Below are positions 1 through 8,404 of a DNA stretch of 64,000 bases, piece by piece. The position numbers were made by a program, and so were the translations under genes. Within the stretch, counting starts at the first letter, position 1. Every line of letters starts with the position of its first letter. The stretch comes from Bacteroidota bacterium (lineage in GTDB: Bacteria > Bacteroidota > Ignavibacteria > Ignavibacteriales > Ignavibacteriaceae): the NCBI GenBank assembly GCA_021815405.1, contig JAKAGV010000007.1, forward strand, positions 1 through 64,000, written 5' to 3'. Below the pieces are notes generated by a model. The model was not told the DNA's origin and ran no database searches. It was given only the letters and a program-made list of their open reading frames with translations.

Positions 1-335
1 ACAGACTAAAGCAAATAGACAATGATGGAAACTTTAAGTACTCACAGATAGTAACAGTAACTTCACTCCCAACAAAGCTTGAGCTTTGGCAGAACTATCC
101 TAATCCATTTAACCCGACAACAACAATTCAATATGCAATTCCTAAAGCAGAACATGTAACATTAAAAGTTTATGATGAACTTGGTAAAGAGGTATCGACT
201 TTAGTAAATGAGAATAAAGAAGCAGGGCAATATTCTGTGACCTTCGACGGAAATGGTTTGGCAAGCGGTATATATCTTTATTCACTTCGTTGCGGAAATT
301 TCAGCCAAGTGAAAAAGCTATTGCTGCTAAAATAA
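1..335 (+). CDS. C-terminal end of a T9SS-secreted protein (5' truncated by window edge)
   Basis: The reading frame is open from the window edge to the TAA at 333-335 and encodes about 110 residues. It starts in the short beta-sandwich that usually precedes the sorting domain (RLKQIDNDGNFKYS). It continues into a type A T9SS C-terminal sorting domain beginning QNYPNPFNPTTTIQY and ending in the basic, hydrophobic tail KKLLLLK. By family knowledge, this tail directs export across the outer membrane by the Por machinery and is then removed. The DNA from about 90 to 225 is nearly identical to the ends of the next two genes. The catalytic or binding part lies outside the window, so its function cannot be given. 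Confidence 0.9.
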   Translation, partial: RLKQIDNDGNFKYSQIVTVTSLPTKLELWQNYPNPFNPTTTIQYAIPKAEHVTLKVYDELGKEVSTLVNENKEAGQYSVTFDGNGLASGIYLYSLRCGNFSQVKKLLLLK

Positions 336-407
336 ATTGATCTTTTATCATGTTTAGGTAAAGGCTAGAATCTTAAAAATTATTATCATCAAATTCTTGA
401 GGGTCTT

Positions 408-3400
408 ATGAACAAATTTTTATTAATCATTGCTTCAATTTATTTTGTTCTTATAATAGTCCTTAGCGGAGGCTTATTTTTTGTAAATGCTCAGACAAAA
501 AATGTTACTAATTTGGATAGGCTTGATAAAGAAGCCGAGCAGGCAAAACAGCACCAGGAATTCTTAATGCTTCGTGATCCAAAGACCAATGCAATACCGG
601 CACACATCAGGCAGCTTGAGTTGAAATATGCAAAGACCCTTCCCAGACGTCAAGAATACGTTATGATGAAAGGAAGATCTGTAAAAAATGTACAATCTTT
701 AACATGGACTGAGAGAGGACCGAATAATATTGGCGGAAGAACGCTTGCAATTGGGATTGATATAAAGGATACTTCGATTGTATTAGCTGGTTCGGCTTCC
801 GGAGGTATTTGGCGATCTACTAACAGCGGCGCATCCTGGACACTTGTAACTTCAGTATCATCTCCATTTGCAATTACTGCTCTCGTGCAGGATACAAGAT
901 CGGGCAAGGAAAGCACCTGGTATGCCGGTACCGGCGAATATTCAGGGACGGAATTTGACGACAAAGGGCAGACTAATAGATATATCGGTACCGGAATTTA
1001 TAAATCTACAGACGACGGACAATCGTGGTCTCTGCTTAGCAGCACTGCAGTAACGCAGCCGCAAGACCCAACTCAATCTTCATTCAGCTTTATTAACAGC
1101 ATGGCTATTGATCCATCTAATAATACTAACGACGTAGTATATGCAGCTACTTATAACGGAATATATAAAAGCACGGATGGAGGCTCTACCTGGAATGCAT
1201 CACTTCAGGATAATCAATATTATTCACCATATTCGGAAGTTGCGGTAACTTCAACCGGAATTGTATATGCGACAATTGGTGACAGTACGTTGTCGGCTGG
1301 AGGTATTTATACTTCAACCAATGCCGGGGGAACGTGGACAAAAATTACACCTTCGGGATTAACAAGCTATAATCGCATAGTTATAGGTATTTCTCCATCA
1401 AATGAAAACATAGTATATTTTTTCGGAGACACCCCGGGAGAGGGAAAATTAGGAAGGAGCGGGGATTATATGAGCTTATGGAAATATGATGCATCAACTA
1501 CTGGATGGACAGATTTAAGCTCTGCTTTACCTTCGGAATACGGCAATGTAGCCGGTTTAAATTCACAAGGCTCTTATAATATGTTTGTTACAGTAGCCCC
1601 AAATACCTCAAGCACCGTGATAATCGGAACGACGAATATTTACAGATCTACAAATGGCTTTGCTGATACTACTGCAACAACATGGATCGGAGGCTACTCA
1701 CCGGCAAATGATGTAAGTTCATACCCTAATCATCATCCGGATTGTCATTGCCTGGTTTTTCAGCCGGGAAGCAACGTTGACGCTTATTCCGGGCATGACG
1801 GAGGTATAAGCGTAACTTATGACATAACTGCCAGCAACGCCGGTACCTTTCCTGTAGCATGGAATGAACTTGATAATACCTACGATGTTACTCAACTTTA
1901 TTCCGTATCGCTTGCACCTGAAAGCGGAAGCAATGTAATTGCCGGCGGAGCCCAGGACAACGGCAATCTAGAGACCAGCAGCTCTGGACTTTCATCATGG
2001 ACTTCACTTCAAGGCGGTGGAGATGGTCAGTACGATGTTGTCGCTCCTTTATCAGATAATATAATTTATGCGGAAGTTCAAAATGGTGATATTTACTCTT
2101 TAGATAGATCAAATAATTATAATGGAGATTTAACCCCCATAACTAATGGTAATCAATTGTTTACAAATCCTTTTGCGCTTGATCCTAATAATTCAGCCTT
2201 ACTTTACTACGCAGCGGGAAATAGTACAAGTAATTCAGGTGTTTGGAGGAACACTGCTATAAACTCCGGTACATTCCCGAGCATAACCTGGACATTCCTA
2301 ACTTCTACTGAAATTACCGGCGCACAGGTAAGTGATATCGGCATATCAACTGCAAACAGTGCCAATGTTGTTTACTTTGGAACATCTGCAGGCAAGGCTT
2401 ACAGAATGGATGGTGCAAATACCGGATCGAATCCTACTGTTACCGACATTACAAGCTCAAACTTTCCAGCAGGTTACGTAAGCTGGATTGCAGTTGATCC
2501 TACTAATTCGAATAAGGCTATGCTCTTGTTTAGTAACTATAACGTAGAGCGGATATGGTACACAACAGACGGCGGTTATACCTGGGCTGATGAATCAGGT
2601 AATTTAAGTGCGGCTACGGCACCTTCGACAAGATCAGCTAAGATATTTAACATAAGCGGAACTACTTATTATTTCCTTGCAACCAGCACTGGTGTTTACT
2701 ATACATCTACATTAAACGGCGCATCCACGGTATGGACACAGGAAGCCACTACAACAGTTGGTAATGCAGTCTGTTCAATGCTTGATTATAGACCGGCGGA
2801 CAACACTCTTGCAGTGGCTACACACGGGCGCGGAGCGTTTACGGCTGTTGTTAATTCTGCACTTCCTGTAGAGCTTGTCTCTTTTGCAGGTACTGCCTCG
2901 GAAGGAAAAGTTAACCTGGTTTGGCAAACAGCAACTGAAGTTGATAATTACGGATTCGATATAGAAAGAAGTCAGAAGACAGAAGTCAGTAGTCAGAATC
3001 CGCAATGGGAGAATATTGGATTTGTAAAAGGTTCAGGTAACAGCAACATACCGGAGAGTTATTCCTTTGTAGATAATGATCCTCTGAACGGCAGTTCATC
3101 CGGGCAGATTGAATATAGACTCAAAATGATCAACAACGACGGGAGCTTTAAGTATTCCGACATCGTAGAAATTTCGTTTAACAATCCATTGACTTATAAA
3201 TTATTCCAAAATTATCCTAATCCATTTAATCCGACGACAACAATACAATATGCAATACCCAAAGCAGAGCATGTTACACTAAAAGTTTATGATGAATTAG
3301 GAAGAGAGGTAACAACATTAGTTAATGAAAATAAAGAAGCCGGGCAGTACAGAGTGAACTTCAATGGCTCAAACTTTGCGAGTGGAATATATTTTTATAG

Positions 3401-3452
3401 AATTACTGCCGGAAGTTTTAGTCAAGCTAAGAAGCTGATGCTTCTGAAGTGA
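408..3452 (+). CDS. T9SS-secreted sortilin-like BNR/Asp-box beta-propeller protein
   Basis: This 1014-residue protein is probably cell-surface or secreted. It has a hydrophobic signal peptide (residues 1 to about 29, ending VNAQ). Asp-box propeller repeats follow: GIWRSTNSGASW, GIYKSTDDGQSW, GIYKSTDGGSTW and GIYTSTNAGGTW, between about residues 125 and 310. This is the VPS10/sortilin-like fold found in exported glycosidases and adhesins. From about residue 835 a fibronectin-like sandwich (VELVSFAGTASEGKVNLVW) leads to a type A sorting domain (NYPNPFNPTTTIQY to KKLMLLK). No catalytic residues can be assigned. The sandwich carries a low-complexity insert (SQKTEVSSQN). It lies 72 bp after the preceding T9SS gene, in the same direction. 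Confidence 0.88.
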   Translation: MNKFLLIIASIYFVLIIVLSGGLFFVNAQTKNVTNLDRLDKEAEQAKQHQEFLMLRDPKTNAIPAHIRQLELKYAKTLPRRQEYVMMKGRSVKNVQSLTWTERGPNNIGGRTLAIGIDIKDTSIVLAGSASGGIWRSTNSGASWTLVTSVSSPFAITALVQDTRSGKESTWYAGTGEYSGTEFDDKGQTNRYIGTGIYKSTDDGQSWSLLSSTAVTQPQDPTQSSFSFINSMAIDPSNNTNDVVYAATYNGIYKSTDGGSTWNASLQDNQYYSPYSEVAVTSTGIVYATIGDSTLSAGGIYTSTNAGGTWTKITPSGLTSYNRIVIGISPSNENIVYFFGDTPGEGKLGRSGDYMSLWKYDASTTGWTDLSSALPSEYGNVAGLNSQGSYNMFVTVAPNTSSTVIIGTTNIYRSTNGFADTTATTWIGGYSPANDVSSYPNHHPDCHCLVFQPGSNVDAYSGHDGGISVTYDITASNAGTFPVAWNELDNTYDVTQLYSVSLAPESGSNVIAGGAQDNGNLETSSSGLSSWTSLQGGGDGQYDVVAPLSDNIIYAEVQNGDIYSLDRSNNYNGDLTPITNGNQLFTNPFALDPNNSALLYYAAGNSTSNSGVWRNTAINSGTFPSITWTFLTSTEITGAQVSDIGISTANSANVVYFGTSAGKAYRMDGANTGSNPTVTDITSSNFPAGYVSWIAVDPTNSNKAMLLFSNYNVERIWYTTDGGYTWADESGNLSAATAPSTRSAKIFNISGTTYYFLATSTGVYYTSTLNGASTVWTQEATTTVGNAVCSMLDYRPADNTLAVATHGRGAFTAVVNSALPVELVSFAGTASEGKVNLVWQTATEVDNYGFDIERSQKTEVSSQNPQWENIGFVKGSGNSNIPESYSFVDNDPLNGSSSGQIEYRLKMINNDGSFKYSDIVEISFNNPLTYKLFQNYPNPFNPTTTIQYAIPKAEHVTLKVYDELGREVTTLVNENKEAGQYRVNFNGSNFASGIYFYRITAGSFSQAKKLMLLK

Positions 3453-3656
3453 GACACAGATTTCACTGATTTCACAAAATAATTAAGAAATTAAAAGTCT
3501 TAAGGACATTGGATTTCTTTTCTGTGATATGTAGTAATCAAGGGAAAACATATCCTACATTTACATACAACATCCTTGTAAAAAATATAGGATAATAGTA
3601 AAATGCTTTTGCGGATTAATTTTAATTATACATTCAGAAAATCTACTTAAAATATT

Positions 3657-4880
3657 ATGGGAAAAAAATTCATTGAAAACTTAGATAGCAGGATGTTAAA
3701 ATATTCTATTGCCGCGGGTGCAGTATTACTTGGGACAAGTGAAGCTAATGCCCAAGTTTGGGGACAGAGTGTCAATCAATCAATTGCAAATTCGTCTTAT
3801 ACTATCAACTTTAATGGTAACAATAAATTTATAATCAATCAAAAATTTAATAAAATAATTAATCCTCCCAATATAATGAGAACTCCACTGGGCAATACTA
3901 TGAGGATTCCTGGAAGTTCTTTTACAACTAATACCGGCTTAATTAAGCCCCTCTCAAACAATGCCGGCTGGATAAAACCCAATACTAATACCAAACCTAA
4001 CGCATTGAGCAGCAATTATATTGTCGGCTCAGGCAAATCTTTCAAGATTCCTGGTAATACAAGTTCACTCAAATTTTTTCATTGGAAAAATATGAATGGG
4101 GCTAAGCAATCATCAAGTGGAGCGGATTTTATTGGTAAAGGAGACAAATATATTGGCGTAAAATTTCAATTAACAGATGGTACCCATTATGGATGGATAA
4201 AGATAAATGTAGCTAACCAAGGATCGTCCATACAAATTCTTAGTTATGCTTATGAACAGACAGCCGGAAACTCGATTACTGCGAATGGTACGTTGCCGGT
4301 AGAACTTACTACCTTTACTGCACATAAAGGGGGAGATAAAGTTGAATTGAATTGGGAAACTGCTACTGAAGTAAACAACTATGGCTTTGATATAGTAAGA
4401 AATAAATATCCTGATTTCAGTAATGGAAAGAAGCAGTCAGTTAGTCAATGGGAAAAGATAGGATTTGTTAAGGGTAACGGGAATAGTAATTCACTAAAGG
4501 AATATTCATATACAGATGGTACCCCGCCTAATGGACTTGTAATGTACAGATTAAAACAAATAGATAATAACGGCGGTTTCAAATATTCAAATATTATTAC
4601 AATAAATTTAACGCCTTCTAGATTTGAATTATTTCAGAACTATCCTAATCCATTTAATCCAACAACAACAATACAATATGCAATACCCAAAGCAGAGCAT
4701 GTAACATTAAAAGTATATGATGAACTAGGTAAAGAGGTATCGACTTTAGTAAATGAGAATAAGGAAGCAGGACAGTACAGAGTAAATTTCAACGGCTCTA
4801 ACTTTGCAAGCGGAATATATTATTATAGAATTACTGCGGGCGATTTTACGGAGGTAAAGAAGCTGATGCTCCTTCGCTAA
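3657..4880 (+). CDS. T9SS-secreted protein of unknown function with type A sorting domain
   Basis: This 407-residue exported protein has a signal peptide ending near SEANAQ (residue 33). An Asn/Thr/Pro-rich segment follows, then a compact domain around residues 160-210 (GDKYIGVKFQLTDGTHYGWI, ending SYAYEQTAGNSI). I recognise that domain only as a recurring module of Ignavibacterial secreted proteins. The same sandwich (VELTTFTAHKGGDKVELNW) and sorting domain as in its neighbours follow. The stop codon comes from a 30 bp insertion: the protein ends KKLMLLR, whereas the uninterrupted sequence would end KKLMLLK. No enzymatic motif is seen. It may be a surface adhesin or matrix protein, but that is a guess. 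Confidence 0.85.
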   Translation: MGKKFIENLDSRMLKYSIAAGAVLLGTSEANAQVWGQSVNQSIANSSYTINFNGNNKFIINQKFNKIINPPNIMRTPLGNTMRIPGSSFTTNTGLIKPLSNNAGWIKPNTNTKPNALSSNYIVGSGKSFKIPGNTSSLKFFHWKNMNGAKQSSSGADFIGKGDKYIGVKFQLTDGTHYGWIKINVANQGSSIQILSYAYEQTAGNSITANGTLPVELTTFTAHKGGDKVELNWETATEVNNYGFDIVRNKYPDFSNGKKQSVSQWEKIGFVKGNGNSNSLKEYSYTDGTPPNGLVMYRLKQIDNNGGFKYSNIITINLTPSRFELFQNYPNPFNPTTTIQYAIPKAEHVTLKVYDELGKEVSTLVNENKEAGQYRVNFNGSNFASGIYYYRITAGDFTEVKKLMLLR

Positions 4881-4900
4881 AGCTTCGGCGGACAAGTGCT
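4871..4900. repeat. 30 bp insertion containing a GC-rich short repeat at the 3' end of a T9SS gene
   Basis: Compared with the sibling gene ending at 3452, these 30 bases interrupt the final codons. The flanks 4861-4870 and 4901-4910 join to restore the expected Leu-Leu-Lys-stop. The trinucleotide GCT occurs both just before (4868-4870) and at the end (4898-4900), as a short target duplication would leave. The insert contains AGCTTCGGCGG, more GC-rich than its surroundings. No second copy was seen in this window. Confidence 0.6.
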
Positions 4901-5005
4901 GCTGAAGTAGGAAAAGGCTTGTTTGCATATCTAATGAATACATTTACATGCAGTCATGATATTTAATTAATATTTTCAATAGAGATTTTTAATATTTAAA
5001 TAATA

Positions 5006-5650
5006 ATGATACAAACCTGTATTATAACTCCGAAGCATCGAAGTGAAATAAAAAAACATGAATCAGCTTGTGTGTGGTTTACAGGATTATCGGGCAGCGG
5101 TAAATCAACTCTTGCTTCGGCTGCTGAATGCGAATTGAATAAGATGGGCGTTCATACTTTTCTGCTGGATGGTGATGCCGTTAGAAAAGGCTTGAATCAA
5201 GATTTAGGATTCAGCAAACAAGACAGAGCAGAGAATATCAGAAGGATAGGAGAAGTAACAAAATTATTTACCGATGCTGGAATTATTGTCATTGCTGCAT
5301 TTATTTCTCCTTTTGCGAAAGACCGCGAGTTTGCAAGATCGCTTCACGATAAAAATAAGTTTATTGAAGTTTATGTTGACTGCAGCTTAGAGGATTGCGA
5401 AGAAAGGGACATTAAAGGATTATACAAGAAGGCAAGAGCAGGAGAGATACCGGAATTCACAGGCATCTCCTCACCTTATGAAGTGCCGAACAAACCGGAA
5501 TTATGTATTAAAAACGGTAATAGCTCCAGCCTATATGAAAATATTAATTCAATAATTAATTACCTTGAGATTCGTGGTATAGTCCCGGAGCCCGTTATAA
5601 ATATTAATGCCGGACCGGAAAAAAGCTTTAATTTCAAAATGGAAAACTGA
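5006..5650 (+). CDS. cysC: Adenylylsulfate (APS) kinase
   Basis: This enzyme phosphorylates adenosine 5'-phosphosulfate to PAPS, the sulfate donor for sulfotransferases. The P-loop GLSGSGKST is at residues 27-35. It is followed by the APS-binding region LLDGDAVRKGLNQDLGFS (about 54-71), and the AFISPF motif is also present. At 214 residues it is slightly longer than the usual form of about 200 residues, with an extra C-terminal tail. It heads a tight operon that also holds a sulfotransferase, so its PAPS probably feeds sulfation rather than cysteine synthesis. No ATP sulfurylase or PAPS reductase gene is nearby, which supports this. Its stop overlaps the next start by one base. Confidence 0.93.
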   Translation: MIQTCIITPKHRSEIKKHESACVWFTGLSGSGKSTLASAAECELNKMGVHTFLLDGDAVRKGLNQDLGFSKQDRAENIRRIGEVTKLFTDAGIIVIAAFISPFAKDREFARSLHDKNKFIEVYVDCSLEDCEERDIKGLYKKARAGEIPEFTGISSPYEVPNKPELCIKNGNSSSLYENINSIINYLEIRGIVPEPVININAGPEKSFNFKMEN

Positions 5651-5832
5651 TGGAAGAACATAGTAAACACCAAAAACTTACAATCGAAAAGTATTCATCG
5701 TTCGATGAATTATATTCAACACTTACAAAAGAAGGCTCACTTGGTTTACTGGCTTTAGGTGCAAAGGGATTAATATTATGGAGGAAGAAGCGTACTGATA
5801 TTGAAAAAATAGAAAAAGAAAATAAGTCATAA
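5650..5832 (+). CDS. Small conserved-context protein of unknown function (60 aa)
   Basis: This 60-residue reading frame fits exactly between cysC and the phosphodiesterase gene, overlapping each by one base, which argues strongly that it is translated. It has a charged N-terminal half (SFDELYSTLTKEG), a short hydrophobic stretch (LGLLALGAKGLILW) and a very basic and acidic tail (RKKRTDIEKIEKENKS). The hydrophobic stretch could be an amphipathic or single membrane helix with a cytoplasmic charged tail. I recognise no family. Context suggests an accessory protein to the sulfation or surface glycan operon. Confidence 0.65.
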   Translation: MEEHSKHQKLTIEKYSSFDELYSTLTKEGSLGLLALGAKGLILWRKKRTDIEKIEKENKS

Positions 5833-7826
5833 TGAATAAAAGAAAAATATTATTTATCGGCTGGGATGCAGCAGACTGGAAAGTTATAAATCCTCTGCTC
5901 GATAATGGTATGATGCCGGCACTGGAGAGTATAATTAATAATGGTGTAATGGGGAATATTGCAACTTTAGATCCACCGCTTTCTCCAATGTTATGGACTT
6001 CTATTTCAACCGGGAAGCATGCAGACCAGCACGGCATACTTGGATTTACAGAACCTGCACCTGAAGGTAAAGGTGTAAGACCCGTAATGATTACTTCAAG
6101 AAAAATCAAAGCTATTTGGAATATCTTGACACAGTGCGGGTATAAAACAAATGTTGTAGGCTGGTGGCCCAGCCATCCCGCAGAACCTATTAACGGTATC
6201 AGCATTTCTAATTTTTATCAGAGAGCTACAAGTGAGTACGGTAAAGAATGGAAGATGGCTCCGGGTACTGTTCATCCCAAAAACTATGAAGAAATATTTA
6301 AGGAGCTAAGAGTACATCCAGGCGAATTGACTGAAGCTCATCTTTTGCCGTTTGTTCCTAATGCTGCAAAGATAGATCAGGAGAAAGATAAAAGGCTGGG
6401 AGCCATGGCAAAAATTATTGCCGAATGTTCTTCAATACATGCAGCCGGAACCTGGATACTTGAAAACACTGAATGGGATTTTACCGGAATATATTACGAT
6501 GCAATTGACCATTTCAGTCATGCTTTTATGAATTTCAATCCGCCGCGTCTTCCTTATATTCCCGAAGAGATGTATGAGATATACAAAGGAGTTGTCCAGG
6601 GCGGATATATTTATCATGATATGATGCTGGCAAGATTGCTTGAACTGATCGACGATGATACCACTGTAATCTTAACATCCGATCATGGATTTCATTCAGA
6701 CCATTTGCGACCGAAGGGAATACCTGATGAGCCGGCAGGACCTGCGTGGGAACATAGGAGCTACGGAATTTTCTGCATAAAAGGTCCGGGCATAAAAAAA
6801 GATGAAAGAATTTATGGTGCGAATCTGCTCGATATAGTTCCCACAATTTTAACGCTTATGAATTTACCAATCGGCAGGGATATGTCCGGTAAACCATTGC
6901 TGCAGGCATTTGAAGAAATACCTGAGGTTCAGTATGTAGATAGTTGGGAAGAGATTGAAGGTGAGTGCGGAATGCATCCTAAAGATTTGCAGCGCGATCC
7001 AATTGCAGAGCAGGCAGCTATGCAGCAGTTAATCGAATTAGGATATATCCAAAAGCCTGATGAAAATGTGGCAAAGAATATTGAGAGCACCGTTACAGAA
7101 TCAAAATTCTATCTTGCCCGCGTCTACATGAATAAAGATAATTTTACGGAAGCATTACCGATACTTGAAGAACTTTATTCGAAGTATCCGGAAAAGGTAA
7201 GGTTTGCTTTTAATTATGCCAAATGTCTGGACAGTATTGGAAAACCGGACGAAGCATTTCTTGTAGTTCAAAAAATTATTGAGAATGAAAAGAAAGAATA
7301 CCCGCAGTTGTTTCTGCTTCAAGGTACACTGGAATATGCAAGAAGGAATTACGAGCAGGCGTTGAAGTATTTATCCAAGGCTGAGAAAGCTGATTCAAAC
7401 CTTCCTCAGCTCTATCAGCAGATTGGATTCGTTTATTTGAACATGAGAAGACCGAAAGATGCAGAGGCAGCTTTCAACAAAGCACTTGAAAATGATCCGG
7501 AGAATGTTCATGCTCATTACGGACTTGCACTCGTTATGTTCAGGCTAAAGGATTATGAGCAGAGCGCCGAGTATTCACTTAATGCAGTAGGGCTCTTGTA
7601 TCATTTCCCCAAAGCTCACTTGAGTCTTGGAATGGCTTTAGCAAAGCTCGGAATGTATGACAGGGCAATAGAAGCTTTTGAATTATGTCTTAGAATGATG
7701 CCTGGATTAATAGCTGCGCATAAATATCTAAGCTACATTTATTTGTTAAAAATGAAAGATAAAGAAAAAGCCGATTACCATATTGAGGCGATAAAAAAAC
7801 TTAGAGAGAGGAATAAAGCAGCTTGA
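5832..7826 (+). CDS. Type I phosphodiesterase/alkaline phosphatase-superfamily protein with C-terminal TPR repeats
   Basis: Residues 1 to about 400 form an alkaline-phosphatase-superfamily hydrolase of the nucleotide pyrophosphatase/phosphodiesterase type. The first metal site is in GWDAADW (10-16). A probable Thr nucleophile lies in SPMLWTSISTG (51-61). Further metal ligands are in DAIDHFSH (about 224) and TSDHGFHSDH (about 282). Residues from about 410 to 660 are TPR helices (for example AEAAFNKALENDPENVHAHY), probably for protein binding. There is no signal peptide, so it is predicted to be cytoplasmic. Its position between cysC and a sulfotransferase suggests it removes PAP or another nucleotide by-product, or acts on a sulfated or phosphorylated lipid-linked intermediate. 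Both are inferences. Confidence 0.85.
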   Translation: MNKRKILFIGWDAADWKVINPLLDNGMMPALESIINNGVMGNIATLDPPLSPMLWTSISTGKHADQHGILGFTEPAPEGKGVRPVMITSRKIKAIWNILTQCGYKTNVVGWWPSHPAEPINGISISNFYQRATSEYGKEWKMAPGTVHPKNYEEIFKELRVHPGELTEAHLLPFVPNAAKIDQEKDKRLGAMAKIIAECSSIHAAGTWILENTEWDFTGIYYDAIDHFSHAFMNFNPPRLPYIPEEMYEIYKGVVQGGYIYHDMMLARLLELIDDDTTVILTSDHGFHSDHLRPKGIPDEPAGPAWEHRSYGIFCIKGPGIKKDERIYGANLLDIVPTILTLMNLPIGRDMSGKPLLQAFEEIPEVQYVDSWEEIEGECGMHPKDLQRDPIAEQAAMQQLIELGYIQKPDENVAKNIESTVTESKFYLARVYMNKDNFTEALPILEELYSKYPEKVRFAFNYAKCLDSIGKPDEAFLVVQKIIENEKKEYPQLFLLQGTLEYARRNYEQALKYLSKAEKADSNLPQLYQQIGFVYLNMRRPKDAEAAFNKALENDPENVHAHYGLALVMFRLKDYEQSAEYSLNAVGLLYHFPKAHLSLGMALAKLGMYDRAIEAFELCLRMMPGLIAAHKYLSYIYLLKMKDKEKADYHIEAIKKLRERNKAA

Positions 7827-8395
7827 TTACTATTGTTACCGGTCTTCCGCGCAGTGGCACATCTTTAATGATGCAGATTTTAAAAGCCGGCGGAATGTCA
7901 ATTCTGACAGATAATATTCGTTTGCCGGATATAAACAATCCGAAAGGTTATTTCGAATATGAAAGGGTAAAGTCTCTGCAAAAAGATAATACATGGTTGC
8001 ACGAAGCTGAAGGCAAAGTAATAAAGGTAATAGTACAATTGTTAACATACCTTCCGACAGAGAAGAAATATGCTGTAATTCTTATGGAAAGAAATCCAAA
8101 CGAAATTATTTTATCACAGAATAAGATGATAGAAAACCTTGGGGGCACTAAACAAAACATTTCAATGGATATTTTGAAAAATACGTTTGTGAATCAATAT
8201 GAAAAGGCGGAAAAATATTTGTCAGGCAATTTATCTTTTAATGTTTTTAAGGTGAATTATAATGAATTATTAACAGGTAAACTGGAAATTATCGGCGCAC
8301 TAAATAAAAAATTAAATCTTAATCTGGATTTCAGTCCATATGTCATCGGGAAGGTTATTGACACGACTCTTTACAGGAATAAAATAGTATTATAG
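7823..8395 (+). CDS. PAPS-dependent sulfotransferase family protein
   Basis: This protein probably transfers sulfate from PAPS to a carbohydrate or other acceptor. The 5'-phosphosulfate-binding loop GLPRSGTSLM is at residues 7-16. The 3'-phosphate site appears as RNPNEIILSQNKM (about 91-103), with the expected Arg and Ser. It is short (190 residues) but continuous. Translation is assigned to the TTG at 7823, which overlaps the upstream stop in a TTGA junction, so translational coupling is likely. With the APS kinase three genes upstream it makes a two-step sulfation module. The acceptor is unknown; the downstream sugar transferase points to a polysaccharide. Confidence 0.85.
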   Translation: MITIVTGLPRSGTSLMMQILKAGGMSILTDNIRLPDINNPKGYFEYERVKSLQKDNTWLHEAEGKVIKVIVQLLTYLPTEKKYAVILMERNPNEIILSQNKMIENLGGTKQNISMDILKNTFVNQYEKAEKYLSGNLSFNVFKVNYNELLTGKLEIIGALNKKLNLNLDFSPYVIGKVIDTTLYRNKIVL

Positions 8396-8404
8396 CCTGA
8401 TATA

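Noticed and set aside
3453-3656. ACAGATTTCACTGATTTCAC-like words after the T9SS gene as a mobile repeat
   Set aside because: Only one short copy is in the window, without inverted ends or duplications, so nothing supports an element.
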